Part shown: one piece after another, positions 26,754-36,580 of the stretch
How positions within the stretch are numbered: the first letter of the stretch is position 1
Layout of the letters: each line of letters begins with the position of its first letter
Source of the DNA: Candidatus Sulfurimonas marisnigri
GTDB taxonomy: Bacteria; Campylobacterota; Campylobacteria; Campylobacterales; Sulfurimonadaceae
Length of the DNA stretch: 64,000 bases
Assembly (NCBI RefSeq): GCF_015265475.1
Contig: NZ_CP054493.1
Coordinates: 1,240,001 to 1,304,000, forward strand
Reading direction: 5' to 3'
Program-made: the position numbers and the translations under genes
Notes under the pieces: model-generated
Told to the model about the DNA's origin: nothing
The model's database searches: none
What the model saw: only the letters and a program-made list of their open reading frames with translations

Positions 26754-27532
26754 TTTTAAAAACACTTTTAACTACAGTTTTAACACTTAGCTCACTAATG
26801 GCTATAACTGGCGAAGAGATAGCGCAAAAAGTTCATGATAGAGATGATGGTGACAACATTACATCAGAGATGAAAATGACTCTTATTGACAAGAATGATA
26901 AACAAAGAGTTCGACAACTTAAGGTCTATACAAAGGACAAAGGTATTGATACTCAAAAGCTAATGTTTTTTATGGCTCCTGCAGACGTTAAAAATACAGG
27001 TTTTTTAACTTATGACTATGATGACAGTAGTAAAGATGATGACCAGTGGTTGTATCTTCCAGAACTTCAAAAAGTCAAAAGAATAGCATCAAGTGATAAA
27101 AGTTCATCTTTTATGGGGAGTGATTTTACATACTCAGACATGACTAAAAGAAATGTAAAAGATTACACCTATAAAATAATGAAAGAGAGTGTTGTTGGCG
27201 GACATAAAACTTGGCAGATTCTTGTAACCCCAAAGAGTGAAAAAACTATTGATGAAACAGGTTACACAAAGTCTATTATATTTGTAAGGCAAGACAACTT
27301 TGTAATTGTCCAGGCACTCAACTATATAAAAGCCGGAAAGAAATTGAAGTATATGATGCTTACCGGACTAGAGAAAATTGATGGGATTTGGACAACAACA
27401 AAAATACAGATGGTTACAAAAAAAGGTAAAAAAACTCTCCATAAGACTATCTTGGAATTTTCAAGTATAAAATACAATCAAGATTTAAAAGAGTCGTTTT
27501 TTGTTACAAGAACTATAGAAAAAGGGCTATAA
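26750..27532 (+). CDS. Outer-membrane lipoprotein-sorting-like (LolA fold) periplasmic protein
   Basis: 260 aa with a signal peptide (ending near SLMAITG). The family signature is the long soluble beta-half-barrel with LMFFMAPADVKNTGFLTYDY, DDQWLYLPELQKVKRIA and FMGSDFTYSDM. These proteins regularly sit between an MMPL exporter and a DUF1302-type outer-membrane protein and are thought to carry a hydrophobic ligand across the periplasm. The ATG overlaps the exporter stop by 4 bases and the next gene follows 3 bases after its stop. Confidence 0.85.
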   Translation: MILKTLLTTVLTLSSLMAITGEEIAQKVHDRDDGDNITSEMKMTLIDKNDKQRVRQLKVYTKDKGIDTQKLMFFMAPADVKNTGFLTYDYDDSSKDDDQWLYLPELQKVKRIASSDKSSSFMGSDFTYSDMTKRNVKDYTYKIMKESVVGGHKTWQILVTPKSEKTIDETGYTKSIIFVRQDNFVIVQALNYIKAGKKLKYMMLTGLEKIDGIWTTTKIQMVTKKGKKTLHKTILEFSSIKYNQDLKESFFVTRTIEKGL

Positions 27533-27535
27533 GGA

Positions 27536-28972
27536 ATGATAAACAAAGTCTCTCTTTATGTGTTGTTTTTTCTTACATGTAGCAATGTCTATGCGCAAAA
27601 TATCGTTGAAGATGATTTGGGCGGATTTGAAGTAGAGGCTGTGCAAGAGAAAACTGTTGAGGTTTCCGATGATTTGGCAGGTTTTGGAGAAGAGGAAGTT
27701 TCTCTAGAATCATCAACAGAGAACAAAGAAGAGAATATCTTTTCTTTGAGTGGAAATTTGGCTTTTAAAACCTCTGCAGGATATAAAAAACATAAAGTAG
27801 ACGGCATTGAGTATTCAGGTATAAACCAAGCTCAAACTTCGCTATCTCTTCAGTTAGATTCTAAACTTTCAGAGAAATGGAAAATGCGAATAAGCACAAA
27901 TATGTTTTATGATGCAATCTACGATTTATATTCACACAACAACTACAGTAGCGATATTAAAGATGATTACAAAACTCAAATCAGGATTGACGATGCTTAT
28001 GTTCAGGGGAAAATAAACTCAAACATTGATTTAAAAATTGGTCGTCAAATAGTTGTATGGGGAAAATCTGACAGTCTGAGAGTTACAGATGTTATAAACC
28101 CGCTTGACAACCGCTTGCCAGGGATGACTGATATAGAAGACTTAAGACTCAGTGTCGGTATGGCAAAGCTTGATTACTATTTTGGCAAATGGAACTTCTC
28201 TTTTATTGCCATAGGTGAGAATAGAATTATGATTGAAGCTCCCCCTAGAAGTGAATTTTTTCCAGTGGATGAAATATTTCCATCTGCACCGAATCCATTT
28301 TTAGAGTTAAAAACACCAAGCAACTCTTTAAATAACATGCAGTATGCAATGGCGGCAAATGGCGTTTTTTCAGGATGGGATTTGTCTTTTTACGCAGCAC
28401 ATGTACTTGATCAAAAGTGGAATTTTGACAATGTTCAGGGAAGCGTTCCTCTAATCGGCATAACTAGAGTTGTAAACAAAATTAATATGCTTGGAACTGC
28501 TATAAATATCGCGACTGGTAGCTGGCTTTTAAAAAGTGAAATAGCATTTTTAAGCGGAGTAGGGTATAACTCAACTGCAGATGAAAAAAACCGTCTCGAT
28601 GTCTTATTTGGTTTTGACTACATGGGAATTAAAGACGCTGTTGCCTCTTTTGAAGTAGTAAACAGACATATATTTAACCATGAAAACCAGATGAAAAACC
28701 AATCAGATTACGTTGATAAGAATGAGATGCAGACCGCCCTTAGATTTACAAAATCGTATTCAAATGACACTCTAAATACTTCTGCTCTGCTGAGTATGTT
28801 TGGCTCAAACTGGGAAAACGGTGGATTTACCAGAATTTGGGTTGAATATGAGATAATGGATGCTGTAAGTGCAAATCTAGGTGTTGTAGATTATATTGGT
28901 GGAGATAGACCATTTATGGAAGCAAACAAAGAAAACGACAGAATATTTGCAGATATAACGTACAGTTTTTAA
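27536..28972 (+). CDS. DUF1302-like outer-membrane beta-barrel protein
   Basis: 478 aa. A signal peptide ends near VYAQN, followed by an acidic Glu/Asp/Ser-rich linker (about 25-68), then alternating beta-strand sequence to a C-terminal Phe, as expected of a barrel (last residues DITYSF). GRQIVVWGKSDSLRVTDVIN followed by PLDNR is the best family mark. Together with the exporter and LolA-like protein it forms a possible three-part envelope conduit. Which lipid or solute it handles is not visible. Confidence 0.8.
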   Translation: MINKVSLYVLFFLTCSNVYAQNIVEDDLGGFEVEAVQEKTVEVSDDLAGFGEEEVSLESSTENKEENIFSLSGNLAFKTSAGYKKHKVDGIEYSGINQAQTSLSLQLDSKLSEKWKMRISTNMFYDAIYDLYSHNNYSSDIKDDYKTQIRIDDAYVQGKINSNIDLKIGRQIVVWGKSDSLRVTDVINPLDNRLPGMTDIEDLRLSVGMAKLDYYFGKWNFSFIAIGENRIMIEAPPRSEFFPVDEIFPSAPNPFLELKTPSNSLNNMQYAMAANGVFSGWDLSFYAAHVLDQKWNFDNVQGSVPLIGITRVVNKINMLGTAINIATGSWLLKSEIAFLSGVGYNSTADEKNRLDVLFGFDYMGIKDAVASFEVVNRHIFNHENQMKNQSDYVDKNEMQTALRFTKSYSNDTLNTSALLSMFGSNWENGGFTRIWVEYEIMDAVSANLGVVDYIGGDRPFMEANKENDRIFADITYSF

Positions 28973-28988
28973 CTTTAAAGGAAAATAG

Positions 28989-29594
28989 ATGATTGATAAT
29001 AAAATTGATGAGTTAACAGCAAAAATAAAAAAATTAGAAGACGAGCTGATAACAGAGTTCAAAAAGAAAAGTGAAAAATTTTACTTTAAAATAGAAAATG
29101 AGAAAGTAAAGTTTGAAGAGAGAGTTATAAAAGAGGGGAAATCAAGAATAACTAGTTCTATAAAATATTTATCATCATTTCCTGTTACTGTTATTTTAAC
29201 TATTCCGTTTATTTGGGCTATGATTATACCTGTGATATTGGCAGACATAATGGTAACGGTATTTCAAGCCATATGTTTTCCTATATATAAAATCCCCAAA
29301 GTAAAAAGAAAAGATTATGTAATTATTGATAGGTATAATCTTTTTTACCTAGACAGAGTTGAAAAAATCAACTGTTTATACTGTGAATATTTTAACGGTG
29401 TAACAGCTTACGTAAGAGAAATAGCAGCAAGAACTGAGCAATTTTGGTGTCCCATAAAACACTCAAAACCGCTTAAAGATAGACATAATAGATATGATAA
29501 TTTTTTTGATTATGGAGATTATTTAACGTACAAAGATGAACTTAAAAAAAGAAGGTCAGACTTTAAAGACCTAGAAGAGACTAAGCCTCTTTAA
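28989..29594 (+). CDS. Hypothetical membrane protein with N-terminal coiled coil
   Basis: 201 aa. A charged coiled coil (about residues 5-55) leads to two closely spaced membrane segments (FPVTVILTIPFIWAMIIPVI and following ILADIMVTVFQAICFPIY). The C-terminal half is soluble, with NCLYCEYFN (CxxC) and an EQFWCPIKHSKPL segment, so four Cys/His could bind metal. It begins 17 bases after the DUF1302-like gene and is probably co-transcribed with the exporter. Family not recognised. Its end overlaps rhlE by 14 bases. Confidence 0.65.
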   Translation: MIDNKIDELTAKIKKLEDELITEFKKKSEKFYFKIENEKVKFEERVIKEGKSRITSSIKYLSSFPVTVILTIPFIWAMIIPVILADIMVTVFQAICFPIYKIPKVKRKDYVIIDRYNLFYLDRVEKINCLYCEYFNGVTAYVREIAARTEQFWCPIKHSKPLKDRHNRYDNFFDYGDYLTYKDELKKRRSDFKDLEETKPL

Positions 29595-30816
29595 GGGCTT
29601 TTTCTCTAGCCTTATCTTTTTTACTTTTCCCTTTTCCTTTAACCGGAGCAGGACCTTTAACTTTTTTGGGAGCTTCGCCTTTTAGTTCAAACCCTGCTAT
29701 CTGCTCCGGAGTCAATTTTACCTTACACTTCTTCTCTATAACGCCAAAATGCTCTTTGTCCTCATGTGATATAAAAGAGACAGCCACACCAGATTTACCA
29801 GCTCTTGCTGTACGACCTATGCGGTGAATGTAGTCTGTAGGAGATCGAGGAAGGTCAAAGTTAACTACACATGTGATATCGTCAATATCTAACCCTCTAG
29901 CAGCAATATCTGTAGAAAACAAAATTCGTATTTTTTTAGCCTTAAAATCACTGAGTGTCAGGTTACGCTCATCTTGAAGAAGATCCCCATGAAATGACTC
30001 TGCCTTGTATCCGTACTTAATAAACTTATCTGCTATATTGTCAGTAGCTCTTTTGTTTGCCATAAACACAAGTACCTGTTCCCACTTCTCACTGTCGAGC
30101 AGGTGTCTTAGCAGTGGACCGCGGTTTTCACGATTTACCTCTATTACCCTCTGAGTAACGCTATCTACTGTTGGTACTTCTTGTTCAATAGTGACTTGAA
30201 TAGGGTTTTGAGTAATTTTAGAAGCAATATCTAGAATTTTTTGAGGGTAGGTTGCCGAGAAGAGCAGGTTTTGGCGTTTGATCGGAATAGCTTCAAGAAC
30301 AGCTTCAAGCTCCTCTGCAAAACCAAGGTTAAGCATTTTATCTGCCTCATCAAGAACAAAGAAGTCAAGATGAGAAAGGTTCATTTGCTTTTTTGAAAGT
30401 ACATCAAGAAGTCTTCCCGATGTTGCAACCAAAATGTCACACCCTTGCTGAATAGCATAGATTTGATCGCCAAGACTTTCACCGCCGATAACACTAACAA
30501 CTATGGGCTTTCTCTTTAGTGAAGCACCGAATGTCGAAAAAGCATCCGCAACCTGAAGAGTAAGTTCACGAGTTGGCGTCAGTACCAAAGCTTTTATCTT
30601 AGGCTTTCCTTCGCCAACATTTTTAGACCACAGTTCTAAAATAGGGAGTACAAAACTAGCACTCTTACCGCTTCCGGTTTGTGCCATTGCCATTACATCA
30701 TTGTGTTGAAGAACAAGAGGAATAACTCTTTCTTGAATAGGTGTCGGCTCTTTAAATCCACTTTTTTTAAGTGCATTTTGAATTTGTGCAGAGAGTCCAA
30801 GTTTGGAAAATGGCAT
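29581..30816 (-). CDS. DEAD-box RNA helicase (RhlE/DbpA-like)
   Basis: 411 aa ATP-dependent RNA helicase. Order of motifs: Q motif (SGFKEPTPIQERVIP), Walker A (MAQTGSGKSASF), PTRELTLQVA, VLDEADKML, LLFSATYP, FMANKRATDN, STDIAARGLDIDDI and HRIGRTARAG. The C-terminal tail is Lys-rich (from about residue 385), typical of RhlE-like RNA chaperones in ribosome assembly or mRNA decay. It converges on the membrane protein gene, overlapping it by 14 bases. Confidence 0.93.
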   Translation of the reverse strand: MPFSKLGLSAQIQNALKKSGFKEPTPIQERVIPLVLQHNDVMAMAQTGSGKSASFVLPILELWSKNVGEGKPKIKALVLTPTRELTLQVADAFSTFGASLKRKPIVVSVIGGESLGDQIYAIQQGCDILVATSGRLLDVLSKKQMNLSHLDFFVLDEADKMLNLGFAEELEAVLEAIPIKRQNLLFSATYPQKILDIASKITQNPIQVTIEQEVPTVDSVTQRVIEVNRENRGPLLRHLLDSEKWEQVLVFMANKRATDNIADKFIKYGYKAESFHGDLLQDERNLTLSDFKAKKIRILFSTDIAARGLDIDDITCVVNFDLPRSPTDYIHRIGRTARAGKSGVAVSFISHEDKEHFGVIEKKCKVKLTPEQIAGFELKGEAPKKVKGPAPVKGKGKSKKDKAREKALKEA

Positions 30817-30894
30817 TTTACTTCCTCTTATAATATAAACGTATTTTAGAGTGTTTTGCCTTTATAGGAGGTTTATATAGATACAGATTCGACT

Positions 30895-30904
30895 CTACAT
30901 GTAG
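30895..30904. repeat. CTACATGTAG palindrome, copy 6
   Basis: Exact copy in the 109-base gap between the helicase gene start and the end of the 69-aa hypothetical, both on the minus strand. Confidence 0.85.
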
Positions 30905-30925
30905 AATATTAAACGAGTATTATTT

Positions 30926-31135
30926 CTAATAATTATCATATTTGCCGGATTCAACTTCATCTTTTAGTTCATCAAGTGCTTTTTGCATTACATCAAGTAT
31001 CTGTCCTGCTGCTTTTTTGTTATCAACCTCAGGAACGCTCCAGTCCTCAAACTTCATATTCATTTTAAAGATAGCTTTAACTTCAATTCTTATCTCATTT
31101 TTAAGTGCTTCCACACCCTTTGTTGTAGCATCCAT
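30926..31135 (-). CDS. Small hypothetical protein
   Basis: 69 aa, soluble, amphipathic: an N-terminal helix (GVEALKNEIRIEVKAIFK), a short strand (NMKFEDWSVPEVDNK) and a C-terminal acidic helix (ILDVMQKALDELKDEVESG). No recognised motif. It is divergent from the CHAD gene and preceded by AAAGGAC. Function unknown. Confidence 0.6.
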   Translation of the reverse strand: MDATTKGVEALKNEIRIEVKAIFKMNMKFEDWSVPEVDNKKAAGQILDVMQKALDELKDEVESGKYDNY

Positions 31136-31226
31136 AATCAGTCCTTTTCAATTAGTATATCATTATTTGTATTTTAAAGTATATTGCTGTATTATCTAAT
31201 ACATGTGATACAAAAAGGTACTTGTA

Positions 31227-32036
31227 ATGGATTTTAGAGAGTGGTTTAAAGAGAGAGCTAATGTAACAAATGAGTTGTATATCAGACTAGACAACTATGA
31301 AGACATAGAAGTGTTACATCAATATCGTGTGAATTTAAGAAAACTATATGCATGCAGTGAAGTATATGCAAAACAAGTAGATAAAAAAAAATCTAAAGAA
31401 CTATCAAAACTAATAAAAAGAATAATTAAACCTACTTCTGCTTTACGTGATTTAGATGTATTTTTAGGTGAAATAGAGACCTTTACATGTTCAGCTCAAA
31501 TAAAAAAGAAACTACATAATATTTTAAATATAAAAAGAGCAACTCTTTTTGAAAAGTTTTCTTCTGCGGTTAAGAGTGATGAGTATAAAAACAATTTAAA
31601 AGATTTTTATACAATGAGTAAAAGCGATAAGTTTTTTTTATACAAAAAAATAGGTAGGGTGAATAACTACAAAACTATTAAAAACATAGAAAAAATCATC
31701 TACGGCGATTTTAACAAAATAGATGAAAGTACATCTTTTACTGAGCTTCATGAACTGCGGATGAAGTTTAAAAAGTTTCGTTATGCTCTTAATATTTACG
31801 AGCAATGTTTTGATGAAGGTAAAAAAATCTCTACAGATTTGTCAAAATTAAAAATATTACAAGATTTATTTGGAGCGATTCAAGATAATTTAGTAAGACT
31901 AGAGTTTGTCAAGAGCCTAAAAGGTGAGCTCACAAAAAAACAATTGATAGAATTAAAAGATTATTTTAAAAAAAATCTAAACAGTGCGAGAGAGAAACTA
32001 TATATATTTAAAGACTCCAAAGAGTGGCTGTTGTAA
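31227..32036 (+). CDS. CHAD-domain protein
   Basis: 269 aa helical protein. The conserved-His-alpha-helical-domain signature is present twice: VLHQYRVNLRKLYACSEVY at about residue 28 and ELHELRMKFKKFRYALNIY in the second half. His/Arg/Lys faces of this fold bind polyphosphate. No CYTH partner domain is fused to it. A polyphosphate-granule role is inferred from the family. The next gene, 76 bases on, is a second adenylate kinase. Confidence 0.88.
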   Translation: MDFREWFKERANVTNELYIRLDNYEDIEVLHQYRVNLRKLYACSEVYAKQVDKKKSKELSKLIKRIIKPTSALRDLDVFLGEIETFTCSAQIKKKLHNILNIKRATLFEKFSSAVKSDEYKNNLKDFYTMSKSDKFFLYKKIGRVNNYKTIKNIEKIIYGDFNKIDESTSFTELHELRMKFKKFRYALNIYEQCFDEGKKISTDLSKLKILQDLFGAIQDNLVRLEFVKSLKGELTKKQLIELKDYFKKNLNSAREKLYIFKDSKEWLL

Positions 32037-32058
32037 ATAGGACATTGACGCTTTATAG

Positions 32059-32760
<702 letters not shown>

Positions 32761-32767
32761 TCAACTC

Positions 32768-32777
32768 CTACATGTAG
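32768..32777. repeat. CTACATGTAG palindrome, copy 7
   Basis: Exact copy starting 8 bases after the adk stop codon, in the gap before the converging exchanger gene. Confidence 0.85.
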
Positions 32778-32862
32778 TGTGTCCGGAGTTTTCTGGATGC
32801 CTCTTCTATCGTCCACCGCTTATGCTCTTTAATCACCTATGAAAAAAGATTCTTTCGTAGCT

Positions 32863-33900
32863 CTATCCAGCTACAGATAGAATTACAAGTCCCCCGAAAT
32901 ATAGTATGAGTAAGGTTACACTTTCAAAACCGATGTTTCCTGGTCCATGGCGTTGACGGTATATGAGACCCATAAGAAGCACACCTGTCATTAGCATCGA
33001 ATTTGCCAACCAGAACTGCTCAGTACTCGTCATAGCAGCGTAAATTGAACCTTCTCGATAGGCAATATCAGATGCAGAGATGAAGAGGGTATCAAATGCA
33101 TTACCGCCGATAATGTCACCAACTGCTAGATTTATAGAGCCCATACGAACTGCGGTAATGGCAACAACGAGCTCAGGAATTGAAGTGGAGACAGCGGTAA
33201 ATACACCTCCGACGACACCGTGCGATAAACCTGTTTTTTCCCCAAGAGGTATTGCTAGCTGAGCGAGAGACCAGCCAGCCAAGGCGACAATAGTTGCGTA
33301 GCCGGCAAAGTACAACCAGAGCATCCAAATGTTGGGCTTGTGACTTCGGTTGTAATTCGAATGTTCTGCCGGCGTGTCTGTTGTTTTTCTTGGAAGCCAC
33401 ATCGGCATATCGTGCGTTCGAGCCAGCAGATATACGCCAAAGATGTACGAAATCACTAAAATTACCGTAGCAGGATGTATGCTGAAGATACTGACAATCG
33501 GAAACGAAAGCGCAAGTACATGGATTGACAGCAAGGTAAGAAGAAAAGCAGACATAAATAGATTTTCAGCTGATGCAGCTGCGTGCTCCAGGTTTGCACG
33601 CCGGTAAGCAATATCCGCTAACGCAAGAAATGCGGTTTGAGCAGCAATACCTCCGAATCCGTTGCTCACTGCAAGCTCTGCATGTCCTGAAACTGCTGCT
33701 GAAACGGACATTGTGATACCAGACAAAGACGTTGATGCCCCAATGAACAGTGCTCCCATAAGTGCTTCGCCTAGCCCTGTGCCATGCGCGAGTTCACGAG
33801 CAGTTTTGGTCATCTTGATACCAAACCATCCGATGATTGCTGTAGCGACAGCAAAAGCTGTTACAATAAAAACTAACGGCAAACTGCCAAAATATGTCAT
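32863..33900 (-). CDS. Sodium/calcium exchanger-family membrane protein, probably acquired
   Basis: 345 aa, about ten membrane helices. Two alpha-repeat-like motifs can be seen: IGASTSLSGITMSVSAAVSG in the N-terminal half and FTAVSTSIPELVVAITAVRM in the C-terminal half, with GDIIGGNAFDTLF beside the second. The first repeat has Ser/Gly where the second keeps the SxPE acidic residue, so ion specificity is uncertain. The gene is visibly richer in G+C and uses codons (GCC, CGC, CTG) rare in its neighbours, and lies between non-coding DNA on both sides, which suggests recent transfer. Confidence 0.8.
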   Translation of the reverse strand: MTYFGSLPLVFIVTAFAVATAIIGWFGIKMTKTARELAHGTGLGEALMGALFIGASTSLSGITMSVSAAVSGHAELAVSNGFGGIAAQTAFLALADIAYRRANLEHAAASAENLFMSAFLLTLLSIHVLALSFPIVSIFSIHPATVILVISYIFGVYLLARTHDMPMWLPRKTTDTPAEHSNYNRSHKPNIWMLWLYFAGYATIVALAGWSLAQLAIPLGEKTGLSHGVVGGVFTAVSTSIPELVVAITAVRMGSINLAVGDIIGGNAFDTLFISASDIAYREGSIYAAMTSTEQFWLANSMLMTGVLLMGLIYRQRHGPGNIGFESVTLLILYFGGLVILSVAG

Positions 33901-34191
33901 GCTAATTTTCTGATATTAATATTGACGTATCCGATGGAGCATTCATGACGATACCTTGGTTTTTAGATATAAAGAAAATTCACTAAAATTTCTATAGCGT
34001 TCAATACCGACACAAAGGCACCAAAAGTTGCCAGAATATCACTGATACTTAAGAGTGTAATTGTATAAAAAAAATATGAAGGGATTATGGAGAAAATAAA
34101 TTTCAAGATGGGGTCTACTTGGCGCTTGCAAAAATAGCATATTGAAAAATATATAATTTAGATGTGTGAGCTTCCAAGTTTAACTTAGAAA
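33901..34191. other. Gap beside the acquired exchanger, possible decayed frame
   Basis: About 290 bases. A minus-strand frame is open from 34157 to 33963 (64 codons) without an ATG, reading ICYFCKRQVDPILKF and then a hydrophobic stretch. It has coding-like character but no usable start or RBS, so it may be a remnant brought in with the exchanger. No other feature recognised. Confidence 0.3.
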
Positions 34192-34761
34192 CTAGATTTT
34201 AAAGTTGATAAAACTTCCCATCTCGTGAACTATCTCTTGGATAGTACCTTCGCCACTTATTACATGTAAAAGATTTTTAGCACTATAAAAAGCTTGTATC
34301 TCAGCCAAAGGCTCAGTGTAGACTTTCATGCGGTTGTTAAATACTTCGTTGTTGTCATCAGCACCACGGTTACGACCTAGAACTCTGTCACGAGCAGTCT
34401 CTTCACTTACATGTACTTCAATTACGCTTGCAAGCTCTAAAGATGAGTCTACATGTAGATACTCATCTAAAGCATTTAACTGCTCCATGCTTCTAGGATA
34501 ACCATCTATAATGATTATATCCGTAGGAGCATTTTTGATAGCATTTGTGATAGTTTTAATAGCTACTTCAATAGGCACTATTAAACCTTTTGACATGTAA
34601 GAGTTTAACTCTTTGCCAATCTCACTACCGCTTGCAACTTCTGCTCTTAACATATCGCCGGTAGAGTAGTGCGTTATTGCGTTGTTTTGCTCTGCTATGA
34701 GTTCTGCATCTGTAGTTTTACCAGAGCCTGGAGCTCCGATAATTAAAAAAAGTTTTTTCAC
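34192..34761 (-). CDS. adk: Adenylate kinase, short Campylobacterota type
   Basis: 189 aa nucleoside monophosphate kinase. P-loop GAPGSGKTTDAE, AMP-binding [18 protein letters not shown] and DGYPRSMEQLNAL; the LID is reduced to a short RNRGADD loop. This form, next to aspS, is the normal adenylate kinase of Campylobacter and relatives. Its start codon shares one base with the aspS stop, so the two are co-transcribed. A CTACATGTAG palindrome sits inside the reading frame. Confidence 0.9.
   Translation of the reverse strand: MKKLFLIIGAPGSGKTTDAELIAEQNNAITHYSTGDMLRAEVASGSEIGKELNSYMSKGLIVPIEVAIKTITNAIKNAPTDIIIIDGYPRSMEQLNALDEYLHVDSSLELASVIEVHVSEETARDRVLGRNRGADDNNEVFNNRMKVYTEPLAEIQAFYSAKNLLHVISGEGTIQEIVHEMGSFINFKI
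34449..34458. repeat. CTACATGTAG palindrome, copy 8 (inside adk)
   Basis: The only exact copy found inside a coding region, at the LHVD codons of the short adenylate kinase; it is flanked by AGATGAGT and ACTCATCT, an outer inverted repeat. Confidence 0.8.
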
Positions 34762-36515
34762 TATTTTACTTGTTCGCGCAAACGAATATGTAGGTCACGA
34801 AGTTGACTGTTATCAACCGGGCTTGGTGCTTTTGTAAGAATACAAGAAGCTTTTTGTGTTTTAGGAAATGCTATAACATCTCTAATGCTTGCTTTTTTAG
34901 TGATAAGCATCATCAATCTGTCAAAACCTAAAGCAAAACCACCATGTGGAGGTGCGCCAAATTTAAGAGCATCTAGTAAGAAACCAAATTTCTCTTGTGC
35001 TTCTTCTTCTTCTATACCAAGAAGTTTAAACACTTCATTTTGAACATCTTGTTTGTGGATACGGATACTACCACCACCAAGTTCAGTACCGTTTAAAACA
35101 ATATCGTAAGCGATAGACTCAATATCTTCTACATTCTCTTTATCTGTGTCTTTAGGCATAGTAAACGGATGGTGAAGTGCTTTTACTCTTCCATCTTCAA
35201 CTTCAAACATTGGGAAGTCAACAACCCATACAAATTCGAATGCATCTCTATCTAGTATATTCATCTTCTCATGCTCTGCAAGGAAAATTCTTAGACGACC
35301 CATGTAGTCAAGTACAGTTTTCTTATCGCCGGCACCAAAAAATACAACATCGCCAACTGCTAGTTCAGTTCTCTCTATAATAAGTGCGATATCTTCTTCG
35401 CTGAAAAATTTAACAAGAGGACCTTTAAGACCATCTTCTTTCATCTGGAAGTAACCAAGACCATGAGCTCCAAACTTACGTACGAAGTCTTCAAAAGTTT
35501 TCATCTCACGCTTAGAGAATATTAAATCAGCACCTGGAACTTTAAGAGCTTTAATACGGTTCTTATGAGGAGTTTTTGCAATGTTTGTAAAGATTTCGTT
35601 GTCACATCTCTCAAAAATATCAATAACGTCAACCATTTTAAGGTCATATCTCATATCTGGTTTATCAGAACCATACCATTCCATAGCGTTGTTGTGAGTG
35701 ATACGGTTAAATGGAGGCTTAACATCAACGTCACATGCTTTAAACATTGCAACAAGTAAATCTTCAGCTACTTTAATAACATCTTCTTGGTTACAAAAAC
35801 TCATCTCAACATCTATTTGAGTAAATTCTGGCTGTCTGTCTGCTCGTAAATCTTCATCACGGAAACATTTTGCTATTTGGAAGTATCTATCAAATCCGCC
35901 AACCATCAGAAGTTGTTTGAAAAGTTGTGGTGATTGAGGAAGTGCGTAGAACTCGCCATTATGAACACGAGATGGAACTAGATAATCTCTAGCACCCTCT
36001 GGAGTTGATTTAGTTAAAATTGGAGTCTCAACTTCTAAGAAGCCATTCTCATCAAGGATATTTCTAGCTGCGATTGCCGCTTTACTACGAAGACGAAATA
36101 CTTCGTATAAATCAGGGTCTCTTAGCTCTAAGTAACGGTATTTAAGCGTAGTCTCTTCGCCAACACTTTTATCACCGATTACAAAAGGAACAGTAGCAGA
36201 CTTGTTTTCAATTATAAGCTCAGTAACTATAATCTCAATAGCACCTGTTTTTAGTTTTGGATTAGTCAAACCTTCGCCGCGAAGACGAACAGTCCCTTTA
36301 GCGATCAGAACAAACTCATCACGAACACCATCGGCAACTTTATGTGCCTCAGCACCATCTTCTGGGTCAAGAGTAAGTTGGACTAAACCTGTCTTATCTC
36401 TTAAATCTATAAAGATAATTCCACCATGGTCGCGGTAATTGTTTGCCCAACCAGCTAGAATAACATCTTGTCCTACGTTTGCTTCATTTAAATCTGTACA
36501 ATAATGACTTCTCAT
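34761..36515 (-). CDS. aspS: Aspartyl-tRNA synthetase (class II, bacterial type)
   Basis: 584 aa. An OB-fold anticodon-binding domain (about 1-110, with [19 protein letters not shown]) is followed by the class II core: motif 2 [20 protein letters not shown] and motif 3 [12 protein letters not shown], with the bacterial GAD insertion domain between them. In Campylobacterota lacking AsnRS this enzyme also mischarges tRNA-Asn for GatCAB; whether that applies here cannot be seen from the window. Directly coupled to adk. Confidence 0.96.
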   Translation of the reverse strand: MRSHYCTDLNEANVGQDVILAGWANNYRDHGGIIFIDLRDKTGLVQLTLDPEDGAEAHKVADGVRDEFVLIAKGTVRLRGEGLTNPKLKTGAIEIIVTELIIENKSATVPFVIGDKSVGEETTLKYRYLELRDPDLYEVFRLRSKAAIAARNILDENGFLEVETPILTKSTPEGARDYLVPSRVHNGEFYALPQSPQLFKQLLMVGGFDRYFQIAKCFRDEDLRADRQPEFTQIDVEMSFCNQEDVIKVAEDLLVAMFKACDVDVKPPFNRITHNNAMEWYGSDKPDMRYDLKMVDVIDIFERCDNEIFTNIAKTPHKNRIKALKVPGADLIFSKREMKTFEDFVRKFGAHGLGYFQMKEDGLKGPLVKFFSEEDIALIIERTELAVGDVVFFGAGDKKTVLDYMGRLRIFLAEHEKMNILDRDAFEFVWVVDFPMFEVEDGRVKALHHPFTMPKDTDKENVEDIESIAYDIVLNGTELGGGSIRIHKQDVQNEVFKLLGIEEEEAQEKFGFLLDALKFGAPPHGGFALGFDRLMMLITKKASIRDVIAFPKTQKASCILTKAPSPVDNSQLRDLHIRLREQVK

Positions 36516-36580
36516 ATAAATAGAGTCCTAAATATAATTTTTGGGATTGTATCTAAAATTGTCTTATTGGATAATAAGTT

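Noticed and set aside
33963-34157. 64-codon minus-strand frame beside the exchanger.
   Set aside because: No ATG or GTG and no RBS; kept only as a possible remnant inside the gap entry, not as a gene.
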